Made by a program: the position numbers and the translations under genes
Notes under the pieces: generated by a model
The model's input: only the letters and a program-made list of their open reading frames with translations
Databases searched by the model: none
What the model was told of the DNA's origin: nothing
Source: Myxococcales bacterium
Lineage (GTDB): Bacteria > Myxococcota > Myxococcia > Myxococcales > JAKAPL01
Assembly: GCA_021783235.1 (NCBI GenBank)
Contig: JAJXUD010000047.1
Span: forward strand, 1 to 35,993
Reading direction: 5' to 3'
DNA length: 35,993 bases
Shown: in pieces, positions 1 to 6,877 of the stretch
How positions within the stretch are numbered: the first letter of the stretch is position 1
Layout: each line of letters starts with the position of its first letter

Positions 1-135
1 GGGGGCCGCGCTGGGGGCCGCGCTGGGGGCCGGGGCGGGGGCCGCTGGAGCGGCGGTCGGGGCGGCGGGCTTCTGCGCCTGTGCAGCGGCCGGCGCCTGG
101 GCGAGGGCGATCAGGAGGACCGAGAGGGGGCTCAT
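1..135 (-). CDS. Ala/Pro-rich secreted protein, N-terminal fragment
   Basis: Read from the ATG at 135, the first 45 codons give an N-terminus beginning MSPLSVLLIALAQAPAAAQA. This is a short hydrophobic signal-like segment, followed by a low-complexity Ala/Pro stretch with repeated APSA units. At the DNA level these are a 12-15 bp GC-rich repeat at positions 1-45. The gene runs off the window edge, so its mature domain is not visible. Myxobacterial envelope proteins often have such an Ala/Pro linker after the signal peptide (family knowledge), so an exported or periplasmic protein is the likely reading. The function cannot be assigned. Confidence 0.55.
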   Translation of the reverse strand, partial: MSPLSVLLIALAQAPAAAQAQKPAAPTAAPAAPAPAPSAAPSAAP

Positions 136-230
136 GGGCGCGCATCCTAGAGCCGCGCCCAGGCGGCGGCAAGGACGACGGGCGCTCCCTGGGCAGCGAG
201 CGCCTCGCGCCCTCGCCGACGGATCGGGCG

Positions 231-620
231 CTAGAAAGAGAGGGCCAGCGCTGCCCCGCCGGGCGCGGGGGCCAGGCTCAGGCCGTGCGTCGGTTTTGGC
301 AGTAGGGCATGGCTCAGGAGGAGGGCGAAGCCGCCCGCCAGCACGGTGCCTCCCACCGCGGTGAGCCCCTCGCCCCAGGCGAGCGTGCGCTGCGCGACCG
401 AGAGCTGGGCCGCGAGCGGCGAGGCCCCGGCGCCGGTGGTCCCGACGAGCTGGTGGGTGCCCTGGAGGATGACCACGAGCCCGGCGATCTCGGCGGCCCC
501 GCCGAGGGCGACCGCGGTCCAGCCGGTGGGGATCATCCAGGCGTGCGGGTCGACCTGGGCCCGGGCGGGGAGGGCGAAGAGGCAGAGGGCGGCGAGGAGC
601 GGGAGGAGGAGCCGTTGCAT
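231..620 (-). CDS. small exported/membrane protein, hypothetical
   Basis: A 129-residue protein starts with a clear signal peptide (MQRLLLPLLAALCLFALPARA, cleavage after ALPARA). A hydrophobic segment follows at about residues 33-52 (TGWTAVALGGAAEIAGLVV). A second one, rich in Gly/Ala/Leu, lies near residues 85-108. The ATG at 620 is chosen because it places the signal peptide exactly at the N-terminus. Longer readings through this frame would cross the divergent promoter region and run antisense to the epimerase gene. No family is recognised. It is transcribed away from the epimerase at 756 and lies upstream of the fragment at 1-135 on the same strand, with which it could be co-transcribed (95-bp gap). 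Confidence 0.65.
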   Translation of the reverse strand: MQRLLLPLLAALCLFALPARAQVDPHAWMIPTGWTAVALGGAAEIAGLVVILQGTHQLVGTTGAGASPLAAQLSVAQRTLAWGEGLTAVGGTVLAGGFALLLSHALLPKPTHGLSLAPAPGGAALALSF

Positions 621-647
621 AGCCGGAAAGCTCGATCTCGGCGCGGC

Positions 648-692
648 CCGGGGCAAGCGCCCCGGCGGCCGAGGCGGGCCTCGGGGCCCGCC
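648..692. other. two GC-rich hairpins in a divergent intergenic region
   Basis: The 135-bp spacer between divergent genes holds two perfect inverted repeats. The first is CCGGGGC (648-654) pairing with GCCCCGG (659-665) around a 4-nt loop. The second is GGCGGGCC (673-680) pairing with GGCCCGCC (685-692) around TCGG. Neither is followed by a T-run on either strand. They may be regulatory or protein-binding structures, or only a by-product of the base composition. Confidence 0.35.
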
Positions 693-755
693 CGGGGCGA
701 TTGCGCGTCGGCGCCGTTTCCTGCTATTGCGAGCCGCCTCTCCCCGCCCGAGCCC

Positions 756-1658
756 ATGCGCATCCTCGTCACCGGAGCCTCTGGTTTCATCGGTCAGCGG
801 CTCCTCGGCCAGCTCGCCGGGGAGCGGCACGAGGTCTGGGCGCTCACGCGCGACTCGCGCCCCGTCACCGGCGCCAGCGCGACGGTGGTGGGCGATCTCG
901 CGCGCGGGCCGATCGACGTCAAGGCGGCCGCGCCGGAGGCCGTGGTGCACCTCGCGGGCGAGCCCGTGGCGGGCCACCGCTGGAGCGGCGAGCGGAAGGC
1001 GCGCATCCGGGACAGCCGCGTCCTCGGCACCCGCCACCTCGCCGAGTCGCTCGCGAGCCTCGCCGTGCCGCCGAGCGTCGCCGTGGTGGCGTCGGGCGTC
1101 GGCTACTACGGCGACCGGGGTGACGAGCTCCTCACCGAGACCTCGGCGAAGGGCGAGGGCTTCCTCGCGGACGTCTGCGAGGCCTGGGAGGCCGAGGCCG
1201 AGAAGCTCCTCCCCGCCGGCCGGGTCGTCTCGCTGCGGCTCGGCTTCGTCCTCGGCAAGCGCGGCGGCGGCCTGCCGCCGCTCGCCCGGCCGTTCCGCCT
1301 CTTCGCGGGCGGCCCCATCGGCGGCGGCCGGCAGTGGATGTCGTGGATTCACCTCGACGACGTCTGCGGGCTCGTCCGCCACGCGCTCGCCCGGGACGAC
1401 GCGCGCGGGCCCGTGAACGCCGTCGGCCCCGAGCCGCTGCGCAACCGCGACGTGGCGAAGCTCGTCGGGCGGATCCTCGGCCGGCCCTCGTTTCTGCCCG
1501 TGCCCGCGCCGGCCTTGCGGCTCCTCTTGGGCTCGCAGATGGCGCGGGAGCTCTTGCTCGCGAGCCAGCGGGTGCTGCCCGAGCGGGCGCGCGCGCTCGG
1601 CTACGAGTTCCTCTTCCCAGACCCCGAGGCCGCCTTCCGGGCCGCCCTCGAGGAGTGA
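756..1658 (+). CDS. TIGR01777-family SDR epimerase (YfcH-like)
   Basis: This is a 300-residue NAD(P)-binding Rossmann protein of the extended SDR class. The start MRILVTGASGFIGQRLL carries the GxxGxxG nucleotide-binding loop at residues 7-13. LAGEPVAGHRW, VASGVGYYGDRGDE and MSWIHLDDV are hallmarks of the TIGR01777 family, which includes E. coli YfcH and proteins annotated as cell-division inhibitor SulA-like. The full length matches the family norm of about 300. The physiological substrate is not established for this family. The ATG at 756 is chosen because it begins directly at the Rossmann strand; the upstream extension is arginine-rich and runs through the divergent promoter. The stop is 3 nt before the next gene, so the two are probably co-transcribed. 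Confidence 0.88.
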   Translation: MRILVTGASGFIGQRLLGQLAGERHEVWALTRDSRPVTGASATVVGDLARGPIDVKAAAPEAVVHLAGEPVAGHRWSGERKARIRDSRVLGTRHLAESLASLAVPPSVAVVASGVGYYGDRGDELLTETSAKGEGFLADVCEAWEAEAEKLLPAGRVVSLRLGFVLGKRGGGLPPLARPFRLFAGGPIGGGRQWMSWIHLDDVCGLVRHALARDDARGPVNAVGPEPLRNRDVAKLVGRILGRPSFLPVPAPALRLLLGSQMARELLLASQRVLPERARALGYEFLFPDPEAAFRAALEE

Positions 1659-1661
1659 CCC

Positions 1662-3041
1662 ATGGACACGAAGCCGCTAGAGAGCGCCTTCCGCGCGGCG
1701 GGCAAGCCGCTCTTCCTCGTGGGCGGTGCCGTCCGCGACCGGCTGCGCGGCGTCCCCCACAAGGACGTCGACTTCGCCACCGAGGCGACGCCGCCGCAGA
1801 CGAAGGAGATCCTGCGCAAGGCGGGCTACCCCGCCATCCCCATCGGCGAGGCCTTCGGCACCATCGCGACGCTCCTCCCGGACGCGAGCGGCGAGAAGCG
1901 GCAGGTCGAGATCACGACCTTCCGCACCGCCGAGAGCTACCGGCGCGGCAGCCGCCACCCCGCGGTGACCTTCGGCCACTCGATCGAGCAGGACCTCGCC
2001 CGGCGCGACTTCACCATCAACGCGATGGCGCTCCGCGACGACGGGGAGATCGTCGACCCGTTCGGCGGCAGGGCCGACCTCGAGCGGAAGCTCCTCCGGA
2101 CGCCCTCGCCGGCCGTCGAGATCTTCGGCGAGGATCCCTTGCGGATGCTGCGGGCGGCCCGCTTCGTCTCGCAGCTCGGCTTCACCCCCTCGCCCGAGGT
2201 CAGCGCGGCCATGGAGGAGCGAGCGGCCGACATCCTCACCGTCTCGCGCGAGCGCTGGAAGCAGGAGCTCGACAAGCTGCTCGTCGGCGAGGCCGCGGCG
2301 GCGGGGCTCGCCTTCGCCGCCCAGACGCGGCTGCTCTCGTTCCTCCTCCCCGAGCTGCACGCGATGCTCCTGATGACCGGCCGCTCCCAGGGGCGCTACC
2401 ACAGCAAGGACATCTGGGAGCACACGCTCAAGGTGGTCGAGAACGCGCCGCGCCGCGCGCCGGTGCGCTGGGCCGCGCTCTTGCACGACGTCGCGAAGCC
2501 GCAGACCCGGACCGAGGCGGAGGGCGAGGTCCACTTCCTCCACCACGCCGAGCTCGGCGCCGAGATGTTCGACGGCATCGCCGAGCGGCTCCGCTTCGGC
2601 CGCGAGGAGCGCAAGCGGATCCGCTTCCTCGTCTTCGCGCACCTGCGGCCGAACCTCTACCAGAAGGGCTGGAGCGACAGCGCCGTGCGCCGCCTCGCCG
2701 AGGACGCGGGCGACTGGCTCGAGGACCTGCTCGCCCTCAGCCGCGCCGACGTGACCTCGTCGAACCCGAACCGGGTCGCGCGAGCGCTCGAGAGCGTGGG
2801 CGACCTCGAGCGGCGCATCGAGGGGCTGCGGACGGCGGCGGCGCTCTTGCCGAAGCTGCCGCCGGGGCTCGGCACCCGCATCTCCGAGGAGCTCCGGGTG
2901 CCGCTCGGCCCCGAGATCGGCCGGCTGCGCGACGTGCTCCTCGAGGCCATCCGCGACGGCAAGCTCGAGAGCAGCCAGCCGCCCGAGGTCTACCTCGAGT
3001 ACCTGAAGGCCCGCCGCGCCGAGGCCGCGAAGGCGGGCTGA
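1662..3041 (+). CDS. CCA-adding enzyme / poly(A) polymerase family protein with HD domain
   Basis: This 459-residue class II nucleotidyltransferase would add CCA to tRNA 3' ends or, less likely, A-tails to RNA. The head domain has LVGGAVRDRLRG (19-30) and the catalytic DVD (35-37). RRDFTINAMA (114-123) and EDPLRMLRAARF (158-168) are the neck and base-recognition motifs shared by CCA and PcnB enzymes. A C-terminal HD hydrolase-like domain follows, with WEHTLKVV and LLHDVAKP (His275-Asp276). Bacterial CCA enzymes with HD domains often also have phosphatase or phosphodiesterase activity (family knowledge). Motifs alone do not separate CCA-adding from poly(A)-adding or A-adding members, so no symbol is given. 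The start ATG lies 3 nt after the epimerase stop, implying translational coupling. Confidence 0.85.
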   Translation: MDTKPLESAFRAAGKPLFLVGGAVRDRLRGVPHKDVDFATEATPPQTKEILRKAGYPAIPIGEAFGTIATLLPDASGEKRQVEITTFRTAESYRRGSRHPAVTFGHSIEQDLARRDFTINAMALRDDGEIVDPFGGRADLERKLLRTPSPAVEIFGEDPLRMLRAARFVSQLGFTPSPEVSAAMEERAADILTVSRERWKQELDKLLVGEAAAAGLAFAAQTRLLSFLLPELHAMLLMTGRSQGRYHSKDIWEHTLKVVENAPRRAPVRWAALLHDVAKPQTRTEAEGEVHFLHHAELGAEMFDGIAERLRFGREERKRIRFLVFAHLRPNLYQKGWSDSAVRRLAEDAGDWLEDLLALSRADVTSSNPNRVARALESVGDLERRIEGLRTAAALLPKLPPGLGTRISEELRVPLGPEIGRLRDVLLEAIRDGKLESSQPPEVYLEYLKARRAEAAKAG

Positions 3042-3104
3042 CGGGCGGGAAGCATCCGGCCGAAGCGGGGCTTGGCGGGTCGGCGCGTTCATGCCTGAAT
3101 CGGG

Positions 3105-4079
3105 GTGAACGTGCGCTCCAGTCTCGTGCCAGCTCTCCTCGTCGCCGTCGCTGGCTGCACGCCCCGGAACCCTCCGAATTGCGTCGACGGGACATTCTCT
3201 TGTCCGCCAGGCCGTCCGTACTGCGGGAGCGGTCCCGGCGACGGCTGCTCCTGCCCTCGAAGCCTCGACTGCGTGAACGGGGTGTGCCTTGCCGACGGCG
3301 GCTGCGGTCCTTGCCAGAGCAACGCGGACTGTCCTCGGTCGGCCAACTACTCGTCGAGCTGCCACGCAGACGGACACTGCGGCGATTGCACATCGAGCTC
3401 CGACTGCGACCCTTCGGAGACCTGCGAGGCCGGGAGGTGCTTCTCTGCCTGTGGGAGCGTGGACGACTGCTGGGTCGATGACAGCATCGTCCAGGCCGAG
3501 GGGCAGGATGCCGCCGCGGCGCTGGTCAATCGCTTGGGATGCGTCATCTGGCAGCCACAGAACTTCGCCATCACGAGCTGCGAGGGTGGAGCCACTTGGC
3601 TGTTCCTGTGTAGCCCGTGCGTCCCGGCGTCTTGCCAGAGAGGGCAGAGCTGCGTCGCGGGGAGCTGCGCCTGCTCATCCGAGTCCGATTGCATCGAAGG
3701 CCAGACCTGCGTAGACGGGATCTGCGGCTGGAGGTGCCAGGCCGATCCCGACTGCGGTTGCGGGCGGGTATGCCAGCGCGGCTTCTGCGAGCCTCCCTGC
3801 GCGTCCGACGCCGACTGCAAGCGACTCCCCATCGGGGCGCCGACCTGCGACTCGACGGGACATTGCCAGCTTTGCGTTCGAGACGGCGACTGCCCGGGGA
3901 GGCAGCGCTGCTATTCGAACGGCTGCGTCGAGCCTTGCCAGGTCGACAACGGGTGCTGGAACGGTCCCTCGGCCTGCACGTCGACCGGGCGATGCGAGGG
4001 CTGCACCTTTCCGCTCGGCCCGCCGGCCGAGAGCCCGCCCATCGCCTGCGCCGCCGACGGGGGCCTCGACGGGGGTTAG
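3105..4079 (+). CDS. Cys-rich repeat lipoprotein
   Basis: This 324-residue exported protein has a lipoprotein signal (LVPALLVAVAGC, lipidated Cys18). The body is packed with cysteines in repeats of the form DC-x5-C-x2-G-x-C, for example DCDPSETCEAGRC and DCIEGQTCVDGIC. This disulfide-rich, EGF/Dickkopf-like pattern is common in myxobacterial surface proteins. A central stretch near residues 125-170 (AEGQDAAAALVNRLGC) breaks the repeat. The start is GTG at 3105: an upstream ATG at 3091 hits a stop after five codons, and the GTG gives the signal peptide directly. Codon use is visibly less GC3-biased than in the flanking enzymes, which suggests relaxed constraint or a different origin. No enzymatic domain is seen. 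A surface or adhesive role is inference. Confidence 0.72.
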   Translation: MNVRSSLVPALLVAVAGCTPRNPPNCVDGTFSCPPGRPYCGSGPGDGCSCPRSLDCVNGVCLADGGCGPCQSNADCPRSANYSSSCHADGHCGDCTSSSDCDPSETCEAGRCFSACGSVDDCWVDDSIVQAEGQDAAAALVNRLGCVIWQPQNFAITSCEGGATWLFLCSPCVPASCQRGQSCVAGSCACSSESDCIEGQTCVDGICGWRCQADPDCGCGRVCQRGFCEPPCASDADCKRLPIGAPTCDSTGHCQLCVRDGDCPGRQRCYSNGCVEPCQVDNGCWNGPSACTSTGRCEGCTFPLGPPAESPPIACAADGGLDGG

Positions 4080-4115
4080 GTCCGAGCGGGCGCGTCCTTG
4101 TGCCCCAAGGCTTCG

Positions 4116-4634
4116 TCAGGCCGGCTGCGCCGCCGCCTCGGCGAGCGCGCGCTCCTCGAGCTTGATTCGCCCGCGGAGCAGCCAGAGGTTCGCGGGAAAG
4201 AAGATCGCGAGGCTCCTCGGCGCGCCGAGCAGGAGCGGGATGAGGAGAAACTCGAGCGAGACGATGAGGTAGTTCGGGTGGCGGAGCCAGCGGTAGGGCC
4301 CCCGGCGCACGAGCGGGCTCCCGGGGACGGTGACGATCCGCACGTTCCAGCGCCTCCCGAGCGACGCGATGCAAGAGAGCCGGCAGAGCTCGAGCGAGAG
4401 GAGAGAGGCGAGCAGGGCGAGCTGGACGCCGTCGAGCCTGACCGGCCGTCTCCTCGACTCGAGCCAGAGCGCCGGGAGGAAGAGCCCGTGCATGAGCGCG
4501 ATGGGCCAGAAGCGCTCGGGGAATCGCTCGCGGCCCCCTTCGGCCAGGGCGAGCCGGAGATTCCGGCGGGAGAGCCAGAGCTCGAAGAGGCGCTGGCCGC
4601 CGAGGATCGCGACGATCGAGCCGGCCGGGATCAA
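4116..4634 (-). CDS. isoprenylcysteine carboxyl methyltransferase-like protein (BpsB/YpbQ-like)
   Basis: This integral membrane methyltransferase is about 172 residues long. The motif RRGPYRWLRHPNYL is the SAM-binding signature of the ICMT family, and several hydrophobic segments surround it (LLASLLSLELCRL, YLIVSLEFLLIPLLL). Length and context fit Bacillus YpbQ/BpsB, which methylates alkylpyrones made by the type III PKS encoded beside it (established for Bacillus). The start is a TTG at 4634 overlapping the PKS stop as TTGA. It gives MIPAGSIVAILGGQRLFELW, the usual N-terminus for this family. A start 32 codons upstream would only add a Gly/Arg-rich shadow of the PKS C-terminus. Predicted role: O-methylation of the PKS product in the inner membrane. 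Confidence 0.82.
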   Translation of the reverse strand: MIPAGSIVAILGGQRLFELWLSRRNLRLALAEGGRERFPERFWPIALMHGLFLPALWLESRRRPVRLDGVQLALLASLLSLELCRLSCIASLGRRWNVRIVTVPGSPLVRRGPYRWLRHPNYLIVSLEFLLIPLLLGAPRSLAIFFPANLWLLRGRIKLEERALAEAAAQPA

Positions 4635-5680
4635 CGGACGTCCGAGACGAGCAGGAGCTCGGCGGAGAAGCCGGGACCGAAGGCCGAGAGCAGCCCCTGG
4701 CCCCCGTGGATCCCCTGGCCCGCGAGCCACCTCTCGAGGACGAGGAGGACCGACACCGAGGAGACGTTGCCGTGATCCCGCAACACCTCGGCCGTCAGCG
4801 CCAGATCCTCGTCCGTGAGTTGCAGCGCCTGCTGGTAGGCGTCGATGACCCGCGCCCCGCCCGGGTGGGTTAGGTAGAACTGGAAGCGCTCGAGCTTCGC
4901 CTCGCGCCGCAGCTCCGCCGCCAGCGCGGGCAGCTCCCGCTTCACGATCGCGGGGAGCTTCGGCGAGAGCACGAGCCCGAGCCCCTCGTCGACGACGTTC
5001 CAGCCCATGACCTGGTAGCTGTCCGGGAAGAGGTGGGAGCGCGTGCGGAGGATCTCGGCTCCCGTCCGGCCGGTCGCGTCCCCCGCCACGAGCGCGGCCG
5101 CCGCGCCGTCGGCGAAGAGGGAGGCGGCGACGACGTTCCGCTTGGTGGCGTCGGCGTCGACCAGGGTCAAGCTGCAGGTCTCGAGCGCGACGACGAGCGT
5201 GAGGCTCTCGGGGAAGGCGCGGCAGAACTCGAAGGCGCGCCCGAGGCCCGCGGCCCCGCCCGCGCAGCCGAGGCCCCAGATCGGCACGCGGATGGTGCTG
5301 GGGCGGAGCCCGAGCTCGTTGATCAGGTACGCGTCGGGGGTCGGCGCCGCGATCCCCGTCGAGGAGACCCAGAGGACGCGATCGATCTCGCGAGGCGCGA
5401 CGTCGGCGCGCGCGAGGCAGCGCCGGGCCGCCTCGCGCGCCAGCGCGCCCCCCTCGTCCAGGTAGATTCGGCTCCGCTCGACGGTCGTCCGTGGGCGGGC
5501 GTACCAGTCGAGCGGCCGCATGAGCTGCCGCCGCTCGATCCGGGAGTGGTCGAAGATGCGGAGGGTCTCTTCGAGGTCGGGGAGCCGCTCGGCGAAGAGG
5601 GAGGCCGTCGCCTGGCGAAGCTCCGCTTGGGAGTAGACGTGCTCCGGGAGGGCGGAGGCCGCTCCCACGATGGTCGGCAT
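4631..5680 (-). CDS. type III polyketide synthase (chalcone synthase-like)
   Basis: This 349-residue homodimer-type ketosynthase condenses a fatty-acyl or aromatic starter with malonyl-CoA. The catalytic triad is intact: Cys139 in WGLGCAGGAAG, His272 in YLTHPGGARVID, and Asn305 in DHGNVSS. The closing GFGPG-type loop appears as FGPGFSAELLLV (334-345). Its size matches bacterial BpsA/PKS18-type enzymes. It lies immediately upstream of, and overlaps by 4 nt, the membrane methyltransferase gene. By analogy with BpsA-BpsB the pair probably makes methylated alkyl-pyrones or resorcinols, which are membrane-associated lipids. The starter chain length cannot be read from the sequence. Preceded by an 80-bp spacer from the HTH-like gene on the same strand. 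Confidence 0.9.
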   Translation of the reverse strand: MPTIVGAASALPEHVYSQAELRQATASLFAERLPDLEETLRIFDHSRIERRQLMRPLDWYARPRTTVERSRIYLDEGGALAREAARRCLARADVAPREIDRVLWVSSTGIAAPTPDAYLINELGLRPSTIRVPIWGLGCAGGAAGLGRAFEFCRAFPESLTLVVALETCSLTLVDADATKRNVVAASLFADGAAAALVAGDATGRTGAEILRTRSHLFPDSYQVMGWNVVDEGLGLVLSPKLPAIVKRELPALAAELRREAKLERFQFYLTHPGGARVIDAYQQALQLTDEDLALTAEVLRDHGNVSSVSVLLVLERWLAGQGIHGGQGLLSAFGPGFSAELLLVSDVR

Positions 5681-5760
5681 CCCGGCAACGTGGGTTTGGG
5701 GCGGCTCGCCGGCAACGGTTCCATCTGGGGGCGAAGCGAACGAGGGGTGACCTCTCGCAG

Positions 5761-6252
5761 TTACCCGGCCCTCTTCGCCCTCGCCCCCCCGGCGGCGCGG
5801 GAGCCGGGCCGCGAGAGCTGGCCCGCGAGCGCCTTCGGGTCGGCCCCGAGTTCGGCCGCGCGCCCGAGGGCCGCCGCCACCGCCGGGCGGACGGCCCCCG
5901 GCGGGAGCTGCATGGCGTCGGCGGCGGCGAGCAGGACCGACTCGGCGTGCAGCCGGAGGGTCCCGCCCTCGCCCGGCGCGGCCGTCGAAGGGGCCGGGGT
6001 CGCGGCCGCGGCCGGGGCCTCGATCCCGAGCAGCTCGAGGCTCGTGAACGAGGCCGTCGCCAGCTCGCGCGCCATCGCGGGGTTCACCGCGTGGAGAGAC
6101 CGGATGAGCGGCGCGGCGTACATCGGCCCCGGCAGGCCGTGGTGGCGCTGCACGGTCCGCAGCCCGAGGCCGCAGAGCTGGCCGAGCGCCCGATAGCCGA
6201 GGTGGAGCTCGCGACAGGCCTCTTGGACCAGCGCTTCGAAGCTGCGTGGCAT
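5761..6252 (-). CDS. small HTH-like protein, hypothetical
   Basis: The product has 163 residues. The N-terminal half is helical, with a helix-turn-helix-like stretch GYRALGQLCGLGLRTVQRHHG at about residues 19-39. An Ala/Pro linker follows near 78-93, then a C-terminal helical segment (AESVLLAAADAMQLPPGAVRPAVAAALGRAAELG) ending in a basic tail. I do not recognise a named family. DNA binding is inferred from the HTH-like helices and basic tail. The start at 6252 is fixed by a textbook GGAGGT 7 nt upstream. The reading frame stays open through the 21-bp array upstream, but the Shine-Dalgarno argues that this array is not translated as part of the protein. It is divergent from dusB and followed on the same strand by the PKS pair. 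Confidence 0.6.
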   Translation of the reverse strand: MPRSFEALVQEACRELHLGYRALGQLCGLGLRTVQRHHGLPGPMYAAPLIRSLHAVNPAMARELATASFTSLELLGIEAPAAAATPAPSTAAPGEGGTLRLHAESVLLAAADAMQLPPGAVRPAVAAALGRAAELGADPKALAGQLSRPGSRAAGGARAKRAG

Positions 6253-6259
6253 GGTGGGG

Positions 6260-6265
6260 ACCTCC
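6260..6265 (-). promoter_or_regulatory. Shine-Dalgarno GGAGGT that fixes the start at 6252
   Basis: On the minus strand GGAGGT is followed by CCCCACC and then ATG, an ideal 7-nt spacing. It decides between the short 163-residue protein and a reading that would extend more than 160 codons into the repeat array. Confidence 0.7.
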
Positions 6266-6313
6266 GCCGCGCGGCTGGATCTCCGGCGCGCCGGCGCGAG
6301 GCTAGCAGAAGGC

Positions 6314-6691
6314 GGGCTGCGCCGCCATCGGTGGCTGGAGTGGCGTCGATCCGAGCTCGTGCGCCGCCAGCTGGGGCGGTGGTGACGGCGAGGCTGGCTC
6401 GATCGCCGCCTGCATCGGTTGCCTTGGCGGCGAGCGTGGCTCGATCGCCGCCATGGGGCCTTCGATCGGCGGCGTGCGAGGCTCGATCGCCGCCGATCGA
6501 GCCGCGCGCGCCGCCTGGCCAGGCTCGCGAGGCCGCCAGCGACCCTCGCGCGCCGCCGATCGATCCTGGTGAGGCCGCCAGCGCCCCTCGCGCGCCGCCG
6601 ATCGATCCTCGCGAGGCCGCCAGCGAGCCTCGTGCGCCGCCAGTCGAGCCGCGTCGGACCCTTGGCGAATCTCGTGCGCCGCCGCGCGACG
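6314..6691. repeat. 21-bp phased degenerate tandem array, about 18 units
   Basis: Units repeat at an exact 21-bp step from 6314 to 6691 with no phase slip. The anchor CTCGnGCGCCGCC recurs at 6356, 6398, 6440, 6482, 6545, 6587, 6629 and 6671. Related but degenerate versions fill the intermediate steps (for example 6461, 6503, 6524, 6608). In the middle, even and odd units alternate (GCCGCCAGCG versus GCCGCCGATCGATC), giving a 42-bp higher-order period. All frames stay largely open because 21 is a multiple of 3. The array lies between the divergent HTH-like gene and dusB. There are no unique spacers, so it is not CRISPR. A phased protein-binding array or a decayed heptad-repeat coding segment are the alternatives. 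Confidence 0.8.
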
Positions 6692-6877
6692 CCATGGCGG
6701 CCGGCCAAGCGAGTCGAGTTCTTTCGAGCCGCGCCCATGAGTAGCGGCGTGGTCGGGATGGTCTTCGGCTCCGGGGAAAGAGCCGGTCGCGGCGACGTCG
6801 CGAGGGAGATCCCGTTCTCTTCTCCCTGAGCGCGGCCGCTTCGCCGGGCCTTCGCCCCCGTGGTAAGAGACGGCCCG

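Noticed and set aside
6253-6738. N-terminal extension of the HTH-like protein through the 21-bp array (start ATG at 6738)
   Set aside because: The frame is open and gives Arg-rich heptads. However, all frames are open across a 21-bp repeat, and a strong GGAGGT sits 7 nt before the ATG at 6252.
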